Shown piece after piece: positions 1-8,359 of a stretch of 64,000 nt of DNA (position 1 is the first letter of the stretch; each line of letters starts with the position of its first letter). The translations under genes and the position numbers were made by a program. Source of the stretch: Halopseudomonas salina. Its GTDB lineage: Bacteria > Pseudomonadota > Gammaproteobacteria > Pseudomonadales > Pseudomonadaceae. The notes beneath the pieces were generated by a model that was not told where the DNA came from, did not search any database, and saw nothing but the letters and a program-made list of their open reading frames with translations. Location of the stretch: assembly GCF_008641105.1 (NCBI RefSeq), contig NZ_VTTI01000001.1, positions 517,750 to 581,749 on the forward strand, read 5' to 3'.

Positions 1-1
1 C

Positions 2-1453
2 GAACCTTGCGACATAGTGGTGTTCGGCGGAACCGGAGATCTGGCCCTGCGCAAGCTCTTGCCGGCGCTGTATTACCTTCACCGTGACCGCCATCTGCAC
101 CCAGACAGCCGAATTCTTGCACTCGCGCGCGCGCGACACGATGACAACGGCTACCGACGTCTTGCGCAGCGGCACCTGGGGCAATACCTTCCCCCTGGTG
201 ATTTCGAACAGGCTACCTGGGACACTTTTGCTGCACGCCTGGATTACATGACCCTGGACGCCAGCCAACGTGTGGAATTTCCGCGTCTGGCCAAGGTACT
301 GGCAACCCGTCCGGACCGGATCAGGGTCTTCTATCTGGCGACTTTCCCGGAGTTGTTTGCCGCCACGGCGCAGCACCTGGCATCCGTTGGCCTGGCCGAC
401 AAACAGGCCCGCATCGTGCTCGAGAAACCCCTTGGCCAGAGTCTGGAAACTGCCAATCAGATCAACGATGGCATCGGTGCAGTCTTTGACGAGTCCAGGG
501 TATTTCGTATCGACCACTATCTGGGCAAGGAAACCGTGCAGAACCTGCTGGCATTGCGCTTCGGCAACGCACTATTCGAGCCCCTTTGGCGCAACGCGCA
601 TATCGACCATGTGCAGATCAGTGTTCTGGAAACCGTGGGGGTAGAGAACCGCGGAGCCTACTACGATAACGCTGGGGCGATGCGCGATATGGTGCAGAAC
701 CACCTGCTGCAGTTGTTGTGTCTGGTCGCGATGGAAGCACCTGTGCATTTTGAACCCGAAGCAGTCCGTAACGAGAAGCTGAAGATCCTCGACGCCCTGC
801 GGCCGATCACCGGTCTGGACGTGCAGGACCGTACGGTACGCGGTCAGTATTCCCGCGGCGTGCGTGCCGGGGAGAAGCTCCCGGCCTATTATTTTGAGAA
901 AAATGTGGATCACGACAGTAACACCGAAACCTTCGTCGCACTCAAGGTGGAGGTGGATAACTGGCGCTGGGGTGGTGTGCCTTTCTATCTGCGCACCGGC
1001 AAGAGTCTGGCGCAGCGCAAGTCCGAGATTGTCATTCAGTTCAAGCCGGTGCCTTACCGGTTATTTGGTCAGGGTAGTGATGCGCCGGAGCATAATCGCC
1101 TGGTCATCCGCCTGCAGCCCGACGAGAGCATCCGGCTGTCGTTGATGGCGAAGAGCCCCGGGCGGGGCATGAGCCTGCAGGATGTGGATCTGGATCTGAA
1201 TTTTGCCGAGGCATTCAACAAGCGCCGCTGGGATGCCTATGAGCGGTTGCTGCTGGATGTGATCAGTGGCGATGCGACGCTGTTCATGCGCCGTGACGAG
1301 ATTGAGGCAGCCTGGCGTTGGGTAGATCCGATTATTCAGGGCTGGGACGACTGCTATCGCTCGCCCAAGCGCTATGCCGCCGGCAGTTGGGGGCCTGTAG
1401 CGGCTGACAGCCTGCTCGATCGGCTTGGGCATCGCTGGCTGGATCAGCGCTAG
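2..1453 (+). CDS. zwf: Glucose-6-phosphate 1-dehydrogenase, 5' end missing
   Basis: Oxidises glucose-6-phosphate to 6-phosphogluconolactone with NAD(P)+, the entry to the pentose phosphate and Entner-Doudoroff routes. The reading frame is open from base 2, so the true start lies to the left of the window; about 484 codons are visible. The nucleotide-binding motif VVFGGTGDLALRK is at the very left edge, so only a few residues are missing. The substrate-binding/catalytic motif RIDHYLGKE is at about 507-533, and the EKPLG motif precedes it at about 421-435. The next gene is convergent, 29 bases away. Identification is secure from motifs and length. Confidence 0.96.
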   Translation, partial: EPCDIVVFGGTGDLALRKLLPALYYLHRDRHLHPDSRILALARARHDDNGYRRLAQRHLGQYLPPGDFEQATWDTFAARLDYMTLDASQRVEFPRLAKVLATRPDRIRVFYLATFPELFAATAQHLASVGLADKQARIVLEKPLGQSLETANQINDGIGAVFDESRVFRIDHYLGKETVQNLLALRFGNALFEPLWRNAHIDHVQISVLETVGVENRGAYYDNAGAMRDMVQNHLLQLLCLVAMEAPVHFEPEAVRNEKLKILDALRPITGLDVQDRTVRGQYSRGVRAGEKLPAYYFEKNVDHDSNTETFVALKVEVDNWRWGGVPFYLRTGKSLAQRKSEIVIQFKPVPYRLFGQGSDAPEHNRLVIRLQPDESIRLSLMAKSPGRGMSLQDVDLDLNFAEAFNKRRWDAYERLLLDVISGDATLFMRRDEIEAAWRWVDPIIQGWDDCYRSPKRYAAGSWGPVAADSLLDRLGHRWLDQR

Positions 1454-1482
1454 AGCAAGCCACAATGCGGCTTGTCAGCTCG

Positions 1483-4341
1483 TTATACCTCTGTGCTTTC
1501 AGTCAGCAGTGCAGTGAAGTCCGCAGCGGACACGGGCCGGCTTATCAGGTAGCCCTGTACCTCATCGCACAGGTGCTCCTTGAGAAACTCCAGCTGACCA
1601 TCATGCTCGACGCCTTCGGCCACCACGATCAGATCCAGGCTATGTGCCATGGCGATGATCGCCCGAATGATCGCCGCGTCCTGGCTGCGCTCGCTTTGCG
1701 GAACCTGTTCTTCCAGTTCGCCAATAAACGCCCGGTCGATTTTCAGGGTCGAGATAGGGAAGCGCTTCAGATAGGCGAGGGAAGAATAGCCGGTGCCAAA
1801 GTCATCGATCGCCAGACGAATACCCATCTGTTGTAGCTGGGCTATATTTTCAGCGACGGCATCCACGTGCTCGAGCAGCATACTTTCGGTCAGCTCGAAT
1901 TCCAGCAGGCTGGCGGGCAGCTGGGAGTGGTCGAGTATCTGCTGCACCCGCGCTGCAAAGTTGGATTGACGCAGTTGCTGGACCGACAGATTGACGGCCA
2001 CGCATATCGGCGCTGGGCCGCGGTGATACCACTCGCTCGCCTGCAGACAGGCTTTGGTGAGCACGGCGTCGCCCAGGGCGACAATCATGCCTGTTTCCTC
2101 GGCAATATCGATAAAGGCGCCTGGTAACAGCAACCCCTGTTCCGGATGCTGCCAGCGTACCAGTGCCTCGGCGCCCTGTATGCGGTCGCTGGCCAGATGC
2201 AATTTGGGCTGGTAGTAGACAATCAGCTGGTCTTCGTCCAGAGCCTTGCGCAGTTGATTTTCCAGCTGCAGGCGTTCGAGGCTGTAGCCGGGTAGTTGTT
2301 CGGTAAAGAACTGGAAGCTGTTACCGCCCAGATGTTTGGCATGCTGCATTGCCTGGTTGGCTTGAGTGATCATGACCAGGCTGTCACGTGCCGAATTGGG
2401 GAACTCGCTGATCCCGATGGAGGCTGTGACTACCAGCTCGTGTTCGCCGATACTCAGCGGCAGGCGCAGGAATTCCAGCACTGTGCTGGCGCGATATTCC
2501 AGGCGCTCACGGCTGGTGTCCTGCTCGACAATAATGACAAACTCGTCAGCTGAAAGCCTCGCCAGGGTGTCGTGCTCCGGGGTGATCTCGCGCAGGCGCA
2601 ACGCCACCTGACGAAGAAGCTCGTCGGCAACGGTGTGACCCAGGGTATCGTTGATGTGCTTGAAGCGGTCCAGGTCCACATGCATCAGCGCGAGCTTCTG
2701 CCCGTGCTGCCGGGCCCTGGCCGTGGACTCCTGCAAGCTTTGGGTAAACATACTGCGATTCGCCAGCTCGGTGAGGCTGTCGTGGCTGCTGAGGTATTGC
2801 AATTGCTCTTCGGTCTGCCGGCGGACACTCAGATCAGCAAAGAAACCGACATAATGAGTGACGTTGCCGTTGACGTTGCGCACGACGGTCAGCTGCAACC
2901 ATTGCGGATACAGCTCGCCGCTTCGCCGCTGGCTTATACGCTCACCTTCCCAGCGATCATTGTTCTGCAGAATGTCACGCAGTGCCTTGAAGCTCAGCTG
3001 GTTCTTGGTGGTCTTGTTGGTGTCCGCGATGGGCAGGCCCAGCACTTCTTCCGCGGCATAACCGGTGATAACGCTGAATGCGTTATTCACCGTGAGAATG
3101 CGCAGATCCGGGTCCAGAATAAAGATACCTTCGGCTGTTGCCTCGAACACCGTTGCTGCCAGCTGCGCCTGTTCATCCTGGAGCTTGCGCGCACTGATAT
3201 CGCGGCGGGTGCCGATCATCCGACGGACACGGCCGTTGGCGTCCCGCTCCACAGCCCGACCACTGTCCTCTACCCAGATCCATTGGCCGTTGGCGTGTCT
3301 GACACGGTATTCGATACGGTAGGATCCAGTACGCATCTGCATGTGGCTTACCAGGGTATCGCGGACCATCTCGGTGTCATCGGGGTGCACTCGCGGTGAT
3401 AAATGCGCGCGCATGGAGGTAACGGAGCCTGGCGGCAGCCCGAAAATTTCCTCGAGGTGGGAATGCACTACCTCGTCGGTTTCCAGATTCCAGTCCCACA
3501 ACCCCAACTGACTGGCATTCATCGCCAGTGTGAGTTGAGCTTCGCTGGATTTGAGGGCGGCGCTGGCCTGCTCCAGTTCAGCGGTTCTCAGCGCGACACG
3601 CTCCTCGAGCACGCCGTGGCTGTCGCGCAGACCCTGTTCGGCTTGTCTTCGTTGCTGGATTTCCTGCGTCAGCTGAAAATTGAGGTCTTCTGCCTGGCGA
3701 CGTGATTCCTCGAGGCGGGCTGCCAATTGCTCGTTATGCAGGCTGGCTTGTAATGCAAGACCCAGGGAGCGGTTGATAAACGCCGCACCCATCAACAGAC
3801 AGCAGAACAGTATGCTACCCATGAGTCCCCAGTAGGGGCTGGACGCATCATTCTGCAGCAATAGGTACAGGCTCGGCATCAACCAGGCGGGCACGGTGAA
3901 GGCCAGGAAGGCAACATAGCGGAAGGCGTAGATAACGCTGACGCACAGCGTGATGCCCGCGGTCAGAGCATAGGCCGGCGCCTGCAGCATGAAGTTGTCT
4001 GCGGGCACCAGGGCGATATGCACCCAGCCCAGACACAGGCCCGAGGCCACATTTCCCAGGATCAACATGGCCGGCCAGCGCAGACGCACGCGTTGCGAAT
4101 CGGACGCGCTCTGGTAGCGGCGTACCAGCATCACACGCAGTAATGTCAGGGCCCCCAACACAGCAGCCCAACCGAGCAGTCCAGCGTGATCCGTATGCGC
4201 CCACAGCAAGGGTATCATTGCCACAGCGTTGAACATGATCAGCCACTGGGGCAGCCGCGCAAAGGCGAACAGCATATCCAGCGCGCGCAGACGCAGATGC
4301 TGGCGGGGCACAGCCGGTTGTGTGATTGGCGCAAACGTCAT
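1483..4341 (-). CDS. Membrane PAS-PAS-GGDEF-EAL protein, probable c-di-GMP phosphodiesterase
   Basis: Predicted inner-membrane c-di-GMP enzyme of 952 residues. Residues 30-205 form about six hydrophobic segments, followed by a coiled coil (about 210-270), two PAS/PAC sensory domains (about 270-395 and 395-515), a GGDEF domain (about 520-680) and an EAL domain (about 690-945). The GGDEF signature is degenerate (LSADEF), so cyclase activity is probably lost. The EAL part keeps its key residues: EALVRW, VAVNLS, ELTES, DDFGTGYSS, LKIDRAFI and VAEGVE. A net phosphodiesterase is therefore inferred. In P. aeruginosa a gene of this architecture also sits next to uvrD. It is divergent from uvrD across about 180 bases. 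Confidence 0.93.
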   Translation of the reverse strand: MTFAPITQPAVPRQHLRLRALDMLFAFARLPQWLIMFNAVAMIPLLWAHTDHAGLLGWAAVLGALTLLRVMLVRRYQSASDSQRVRLRWPAMLILGNVASGLCLGWVHIALVPADNFMLQAPAYALTAGITLCVSVIYAFRYVAFLAFTVPAWLMPSLYLLLQNDASSPYWGLMGSILFCCLLMGAAFINRSLGLALQASLHNEQLAARLEESRRQAEDLNFQLTQEIQQRRQAEQGLRDSHGVLEERVALRTAELEQASAALKSSEAQLTLAMNASQLGLWDWNLETDEVVHSHLEEIFGLPPGSVTSMRAHLSPRVHPDDTEMVRDTLVSHMQMRTGSYRIEYRVRHANGQWIWVEDSGRAVERDANGRVRRMIGTRRDISARKLQDEQAQLAATVFEATAEGIFILDPDLRILTVNNAFSVITGYAAEEVLGLPIADTNKTTKNQLSFKALRDILQNNDRWEGERISQRRSGELYPQWLQLTVVRNVNGNVTHYVGFFADLSVRRQTEEQLQYLSSHDSLTELANRSMFTQSLQESTARARQHGQKLALMHVDLDRFKHINDTLGHTVADELLRQVALRLREITPEHDTLARLSADEFVIIVEQDTSRERLEYRASTVLEFLRLPLSIGEHELVVTASIGISEFPNSARDSLVMITQANQAMQHAKHLGGNSFQFFTEQLPGYSLERLQLENQLRKALDEDQLIVYYQPKLHLASDRIQGAEALVRWQHPEQGLLLPGAFIDIAEETGMIVALGDAVLTKACLQASEWYHRGPAPICVAVNLSVQQLRQSNFAARVQQILDHSQLPASLLEFELTESMLLEHVDAVAENIAQLQQMGIRLAIDDFGTGYSSLAYLKRFPISTLKIDRAFIGELEEQVPQSERSQDAAIIRAIIAMAHSLDLIVVAEGVEHDGQLEFLKEHLCDEVQGYLISRPVSAADFTALLTESTEV

Positions 4342-4521
4342 TGTGACGTGATTCCCTCGGGACTCGATGACTCTTGTTATATTTCAATCGAATGCAACCT
4401 TACACCACCACCCTGGCCTGGCACAGCCCCAGACCCCTTGATAATTTTAAAACAACCCCTCTGGGCTGGTCATTGCAGCCATTTCTTCCGGCTTCGCTGT
4501 GGGGGCTGATAGAATGCTGCG

Positions 4522-6696
4522 ATGGATATCTCACATCTGCTCAATTCCCTGAATGACGCCCAACGCCAGGCGGTGACCGCTGCGCCCGGCCAACAACTGG
4601 TTCTGGCTGGCGCCGGCTCCGGCAAAACCCGTGTTCTGGTGCACCGCATTGCCTGGCTGGTCGAGGTCGAAAAGGCCTCGCCCTGGAGCATTCTGTCGGT
4701 CACCTTTACCAACAAGGCCGCCCACGAGATGCGTCACCGCATCGAGCAGCTGCTCGGCATCTCGCCACAGGGCATGTGGGTGGGTACCTTCCACGGTCTG
4801 GCCCACCGGCTGCTGCGCGCCCACTGGCGCGAAGCCGGTCTGGCCGAGCAGTTCCAGATACTCGACAGCGATGACCAGTCGCGGATCGTCAAACGGGTGA
4901 TCCGCGAGCTGGGGCTGGACGAGAATCAGTGGGCACCACGTCAGGCCCAGTGGTGGATCAACGGCCAGAAGGATGAAGGCTTGCGGCCTCAGCATATACA
5001 GCCTGCAGGTGATCTGTTTCTGACCAACATGCTGCGGATCTACCAGAGCTACGAACAGGCCTGCGCCCGCGCCGGCGTGGTGGACTTTGCCGAACTGTTG
5101 CTGCGCTCGCTGGAGCTTTGGCGCGACAACGACTCCCTGCGTGAGCAGTACCAGGCACGGTTCCGCCATATGCTGGTGGATGAGTTCCAGGATACCAACG
5201 CTGTGCAGTACGCCTGGCTGCGCCTGATCGCCGGCAAGACCCCCAGCCTGATGGTTGTGGGCGACGATGATCAGTCGATTTACGGCTGGCGCGGCGCCAA
5301 GATCGAGAACATCCATCAGTTCCAGCGTGACTATCCCAACTCCGAGCTGATCCGGCTTGAGCAGAACTACCGTTCCACGGCCACTATTCTCAAGGCAGCC
5401 AATGCCTTGATCGAACAGAACGCTGGTCGCATGGGCAAGGAGCTGTGGACCGAAGACAGTGAAGGCGAGCCGATCGCGCTCTATGCCGGTTTCAATGAGC
5501 AGGACGAAGCGCGTTTTATCGTCGAGCGCATCGATCAGGCCGTGTCCGAGGGCATGTCGCGCAGCGAGATTGCCATTCTTTACCGCTCCAACGCCCAGTC
5601 ACGTGTGTTGGAAGAGGCGTTACTGCGCGCCGCTATTCCCTATCGTATTTATGGCGGCCAGCGTTTTTTCGAGCGCGCGGAGATCAAGAACGCCATGGCC
5701 TATATGCGGCTGGTCGCCAACCGCGGTGATGACGGCGCCCTGGAGCGAATCATCAACCTGCCCACCCGCGGCATTGGCGACAAGACCGTCGAGGCTTTGC
5801 GTCAACACGCGCGCCAGCAGGACGTGTCCATGTGGCAGGCTGCCTGTGACCTGCTGGATAACAAGGGCTTACCCGGTCGCGCTGCCAACGCCGTCCAGAC
5901 GTTCTGCGAGTTGATCGAAGAAATCACCGTGCGGGTCGAGGGCGTACCCCTCTACAGCATGGCCCAGCAGGTCATCGAACAGAGCGGGCTGCTGCGCTTT
6001 CACGAGAACGAAAAGGGCGAAAAGGCCCAGGCTCGCGTCGAGAACCTTGAAGAACTGGTCTCCGCCGCGCGTGCCTTCGAGAACGACCAGGCCGACGAAG
6101 AGGCCGAGGGCGACACGCTGCTCGCATTCCTCGCCCATGCCTCCCTGGAGGCGGGTGAGACCCAAGCCGACCGTTTCGAGGACAGCGTGCAACTGATGAC
6201 CCTGCACAGTGCCAAGGGTCTGGAATTCCCCCTGGTGTTCCTCGCGGGTGTAGAAGAGGGCCTGTTCCCGCACAAGATGAGTCTGGAAGAGCCGGGCCGT
6301 CTGGAAGAAGAACGTCGCCTGGCTTACGTGGGTATTACCCGCGCGATGCAGCAACTGGTGATTACCTGGGCGGAAACCCGCCGCCTGTATGGCAGCGAAA
6401 CCTTCAACAAGGTCTCGCGATTTGTGCGTGAAATTCCGGCCGAACTGATTCAGGAGGTCCGCCTGGGAAGCCAGGTAAGCCGCCCCTTCGGACCAGCCAA
6501 AACCGGTATGTTTGCCGCAGAAGCCTCGGAAAGCACCGGCTTTGCCCTCGGCCAGCGGGTGCTGCATTCGCTGTTTGGCGAAGGCGTGGTACTCAATTAC
6601 GAAGGCCAGGGCGCCCAGGCCCGCATCCAGGTCAACTTTGACGACGAAGGCAGCAAGTGGCTGATGGTTGCCTACGCCAAGCTGCAGGCACTCTAG
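4522..6696 (+). CDS. uvrD: DNA helicase II UvrD
   Basis: Superfamily 1 3'-5' helicase of nucleotide excision and mismatch repair, 724 residues, the normal length. Visible motifs in order: Walker A GAGSGKTR near residue 31, TFTNKAA (Ia), VDEFQDTN (II), GDDDQSIYGWRGA (III), QNYRST (IV), TLHSAKGLEFP (V) and LAYVGITRA (VI). The C-terminal 60 residues form the usual UvrD tail. The ATG at 4522 starts directly with a typical helicase N-terminus (NDAQRQAV). The stop is followed after 17 bases by a tandem heptamer array. Confidence 0.97.
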   Translation: MDISHLLNSLNDAQRQAVTAAPGQQLVLAGAGSGKTRVLVHRIAWLVEVEKASPWSILSVTFTNKAAHEMRHRIEQLLGISPQGMWVGTFHGLAHRLLRAHWREAGLAEQFQILDSDDQSRIVKRVIRELGLDENQWAPRQAQWWINGQKDEGLRPQHIQPAGDLFLTNMLRIYQSYEQACARAGVVDFAELLLRSLELWRDNDSLREQYQARFRHMLVDEFQDTNAVQYAWLRLIAGKTPSLMVVGDDDQSIYGWRGAKIENIHQFQRDYPNSELIRLEQNYRSTATILKAANALIEQNAGRMGKELWTEDSEGEPIALYAGFNEQDEARFIVERIDQAVSEGMSRSEIAILYRSNAQSRVLEEALLRAAIPYRIYGGQRFFERAEIKNAMAYMRLVANRGDDGALERIINLPTRGIGDKTVEALRQHARQQDVSMWQAACDLLDNKGLPGRAANAVQTFCELIEEITVRVEGVPLYSMAQQVIEQSGLLRFHENEKGEKAQARVENLEELVSAARAFENDQADEEAEGDTLLAFLAHASLEAGETQADRFEDSVQLMTLHSAKGLEFPLVFLAGVEEGLFPHKMSLEEPGRLEEERRLAYVGITRAMQQLVITWAETRRLYGSETFNKVSRFVREIPAELIQEVRLGSQVSRPFGPAKTGMFAAEASESTGFALGQRVLHSLFGEGVVLNYEGQGAQARIQVNFDDEGSKWLMVAYAKLQAL

Positions 6697-6713
6697 GCTC
6701 GTGAGCTCGCAGC

Positions 6714-6886
6714 GGCAAGCGGCAAGCGGCAAGCCGCAAGCCGCAAGCCGCAAGCTTCAAGCAGATTGTCGAGGCGAAAAGTTCCAGATTTGTCCGCTGC
6801 ACTGCAGCATTAAAAAAGTTGAAGAAGACCACCATCAAAAATGCAGAATGCACGGCCAGCTTGTCGCTTGAAGCTTGCCGCTTGGA
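6714..6886. repeat. Paired heptamer arrays flanking a 96-base core
   Basis: Seven perfect or near-perfect 7-base units lie head to tail at 6714-6762: GGCAAGC three times, CGCAAGC three times, then TTCAAGC. After a core of about 96 bases, four units in the opposite orientation follow at 6859-6886 (GCTTGTC, GCTTGAA, GCTTGCC, GCTTGGA). The two arms can pair, so transcription through here could form a long stem. The last arm ends just upstream of the ribosome binding site of the TRAP receptor gene. The same architecture occurs at 55093-55238. The role is unknown; terminator or mRNA-end protection is possible. Confidence 0.85.
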
Positions 6887-6895
6887 GCTCAAATA

Positions 6896-7996
6896 ATGAA
6901 AAGACGCCAACTCCTTACCGCCGCCGGTCTCGGCCTCGGCGCCGTTGCCTTAACTGGCTGTTCAGACCAGACCACCCCCACCGGCGAGCAGAGCAGCCAG
7001 CCCGAACAACGCTTCAAGTGGAAGATGGTCACCTCCTGGCCGAAGAACTTCCCGGGTCTGGGCACGACCGCCGAGCGTTTTGCTGGCACCGTCAACGCCC
7101 TGTCCAATGGCCGTCTCACCGTGCAGGTGTTCGCCGCAGACGAACTGGTACCCGCGCTGGAAGTGTTCGATGCAGTCTCCAGCGGCACCGCCGAACTGGG
7201 CCACAGCGCAGCCTATTACTGGAAGGGCAAGAGCGCGGCAGCCCCGTTCTTTACGGCTGTCCCTTTCGGCATGAACGCCCAGGAAATGAACGCCTGGCTA
7301 TATGAAGGCGGCGGGTTGCAGCTCTGGCAGGAAGCCTATGCCAGCAGCGGCGTACTGCCGCTGCCCTGTGGCAATACCGGCGTGCAGATGGCGGGCTGGT
7401 TCAACAAGGAGATCAACAGCCTGGAAGACCTGCGCGGCCTGAAGATCCGCATGCCCGGCTTTGGCGGTGAGGTATTGGCCCGCGCGGGTGCGACCACAGT
7501 TAATCTACCCGGCAGTGAAATTTTCAGTGCACTGCGCAACGGGGTGATCGACGCTACCGACTGGGTCAGCCCCTACAACGACCTGGCCTTCGGGCTGCAC
7601 CAGGCCGCCAAGTACTATTACTACCCCGGTTGGCAGGAGCCCTGCGCGGTGCTGGAACTGAGCATCAATCAGACCGCCTTCGAGCAACTACCGGATGATC
7701 TGCAGACCATCGTCCGCGAAGCCGCACGTGCCACCAACCAGTACATGCTGGATGAGTACACCCGGCGCAACGCCGATGCACTCAACACGCTCGTCAACGA
7801 GCACAAGGTTGAGTTGCGCCGCCTGCCGGATGAAGTACTCGACCGCCTGCGCGAACTGTCTGCCCAGGTACTGGAAGAAACCGCCAACGCCGATCCCCTC
7901 AACCGTCAGGTCTGGGACTCGATGGAAGCCTTCCGCGAGAAGGTATGGGCCTATCACGCCATCAGCGAACAGGCGATGTACGGCCTGCGCGGCTGA
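6896..7996 (+). CDS. TRAP transporter solute-binding protein, DctP/TakP type
   Basis: Extracytoplasmic substrate receptor of a tripartite ATP-independent transporter, 366 residues. The N-terminus carries an RR pair and a hydrophobic stretch ending in LTGCS, so it may be a Tat-exported lipoprotein. The mature part starts with the KMVTSWPKNFPG pattern common in the branch that binds 2-oxo acids or similar carboxylates. ELGHSAAYYWKGK and LKIRMPGFGGEV are further family landmarks. ATG at 6896 is preferred over the TTG at 6875 because a GGAG lies 7 bases upstream. The only TRAP membrane genes in view (dctQM) are 12.6 kb away on the other strand; pairing with them is inferred. Substrate unknown. 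Confidence 0.9.
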   Translation: MKRRQLLTAAGLGLGAVALTGCSDQTTPTGEQSSQPEQRFKWKMVTSWPKNFPGLGTTAERFAGTVNALSNGRLTVQVFAADELVPALEVFDAVSSGTAELGHSAAYYWKGKSAAAPFFTAVPFGMNAQEMNAWLYEGGGLQLWQEAYASSGVLPLPCGNTGVQMAGWFNKEINSLEDLRGLKIRMPGFGGEVLARAGATTVNLPGSEIFSALRNGVIDATDWVSPYNDLAFGLHQAAKYYYYPGWQEPCAVLELSINQTAFEQLPDDLQTIVREAARATNQYMLDEYTRRNADALNTLVNEHKVELRRLPDEVLDRLRELSAQVLEETANADPLNRQVWDSMEAFREKVWAYHAISEQAMYGLRG

Positions 7997-8359
7997 AGCC
8001 TCTGGCGCTCAACCTCCCTGGACGAGCGCCGCTCTGGTTACTTTCCGGTAGTGGCAATCTGCGATAAAGCGGGGCAGTATGGCCTGAACAGCAGGCATGG
8101 ATGCCAACCCCATTTGTGCTCTGCAATGGAGTCAGCGCTTTTGCGTTGGGGGAACAAGGAGGAGTCACTAATATCATGCTGCATTCAAATTTTCGCGTTT
8201 ATCTCACAGCACCGACCCCTTGCCTGCGTCGCTAGAAAGAACCAGGGTTCAGGTCTTGCCTTCTGCCTCTCTGCTGAGGTCATCGCTTGAATTTCAAGAG
8301 GGTATCTGACCCCTCGGCGTTACCGCGAGCAAAATGCTGCTATTTGCTTGGCATGCCTA
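7997..8359. other. Intergenic region with one dispersed repeat
   Basis: This 363-base gap follows the TRAP receptor gene and precedes the 3' end of the diguanylate cyclase gene. I see no convincing gene in it. It holds the first copy of the GGTCTTGCC-type repeat (8244-8314). Base composition is lower in GC than the flanking housekeeping genes. Confidence 0.6.
8244..8314 (+). repeat. Dispersed GGTCTTGCC-type repeat, copy 1
   Basis: Starts AGGGTTCAGGTCTTGCC, continues TTCTGCCTCT, and ends CTGACCCC, so the ends are near-complementary (GGGTTCAG / CTGACCC). It matches the copies at 10998, 11998, 12101 and 13041 in its core. This layout resembles REP/REPIN-type elements mobilised by RAYT transposases, but no RAYT gene is in the window. 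Confidence 0.7.

Noticed and set aside
6714..6886. Regular short repeats suggesting a CRISPR array
   Set aside because: Units are 7 bases with no spacers and no cas genes nearby; the two arms have opposite orientation.
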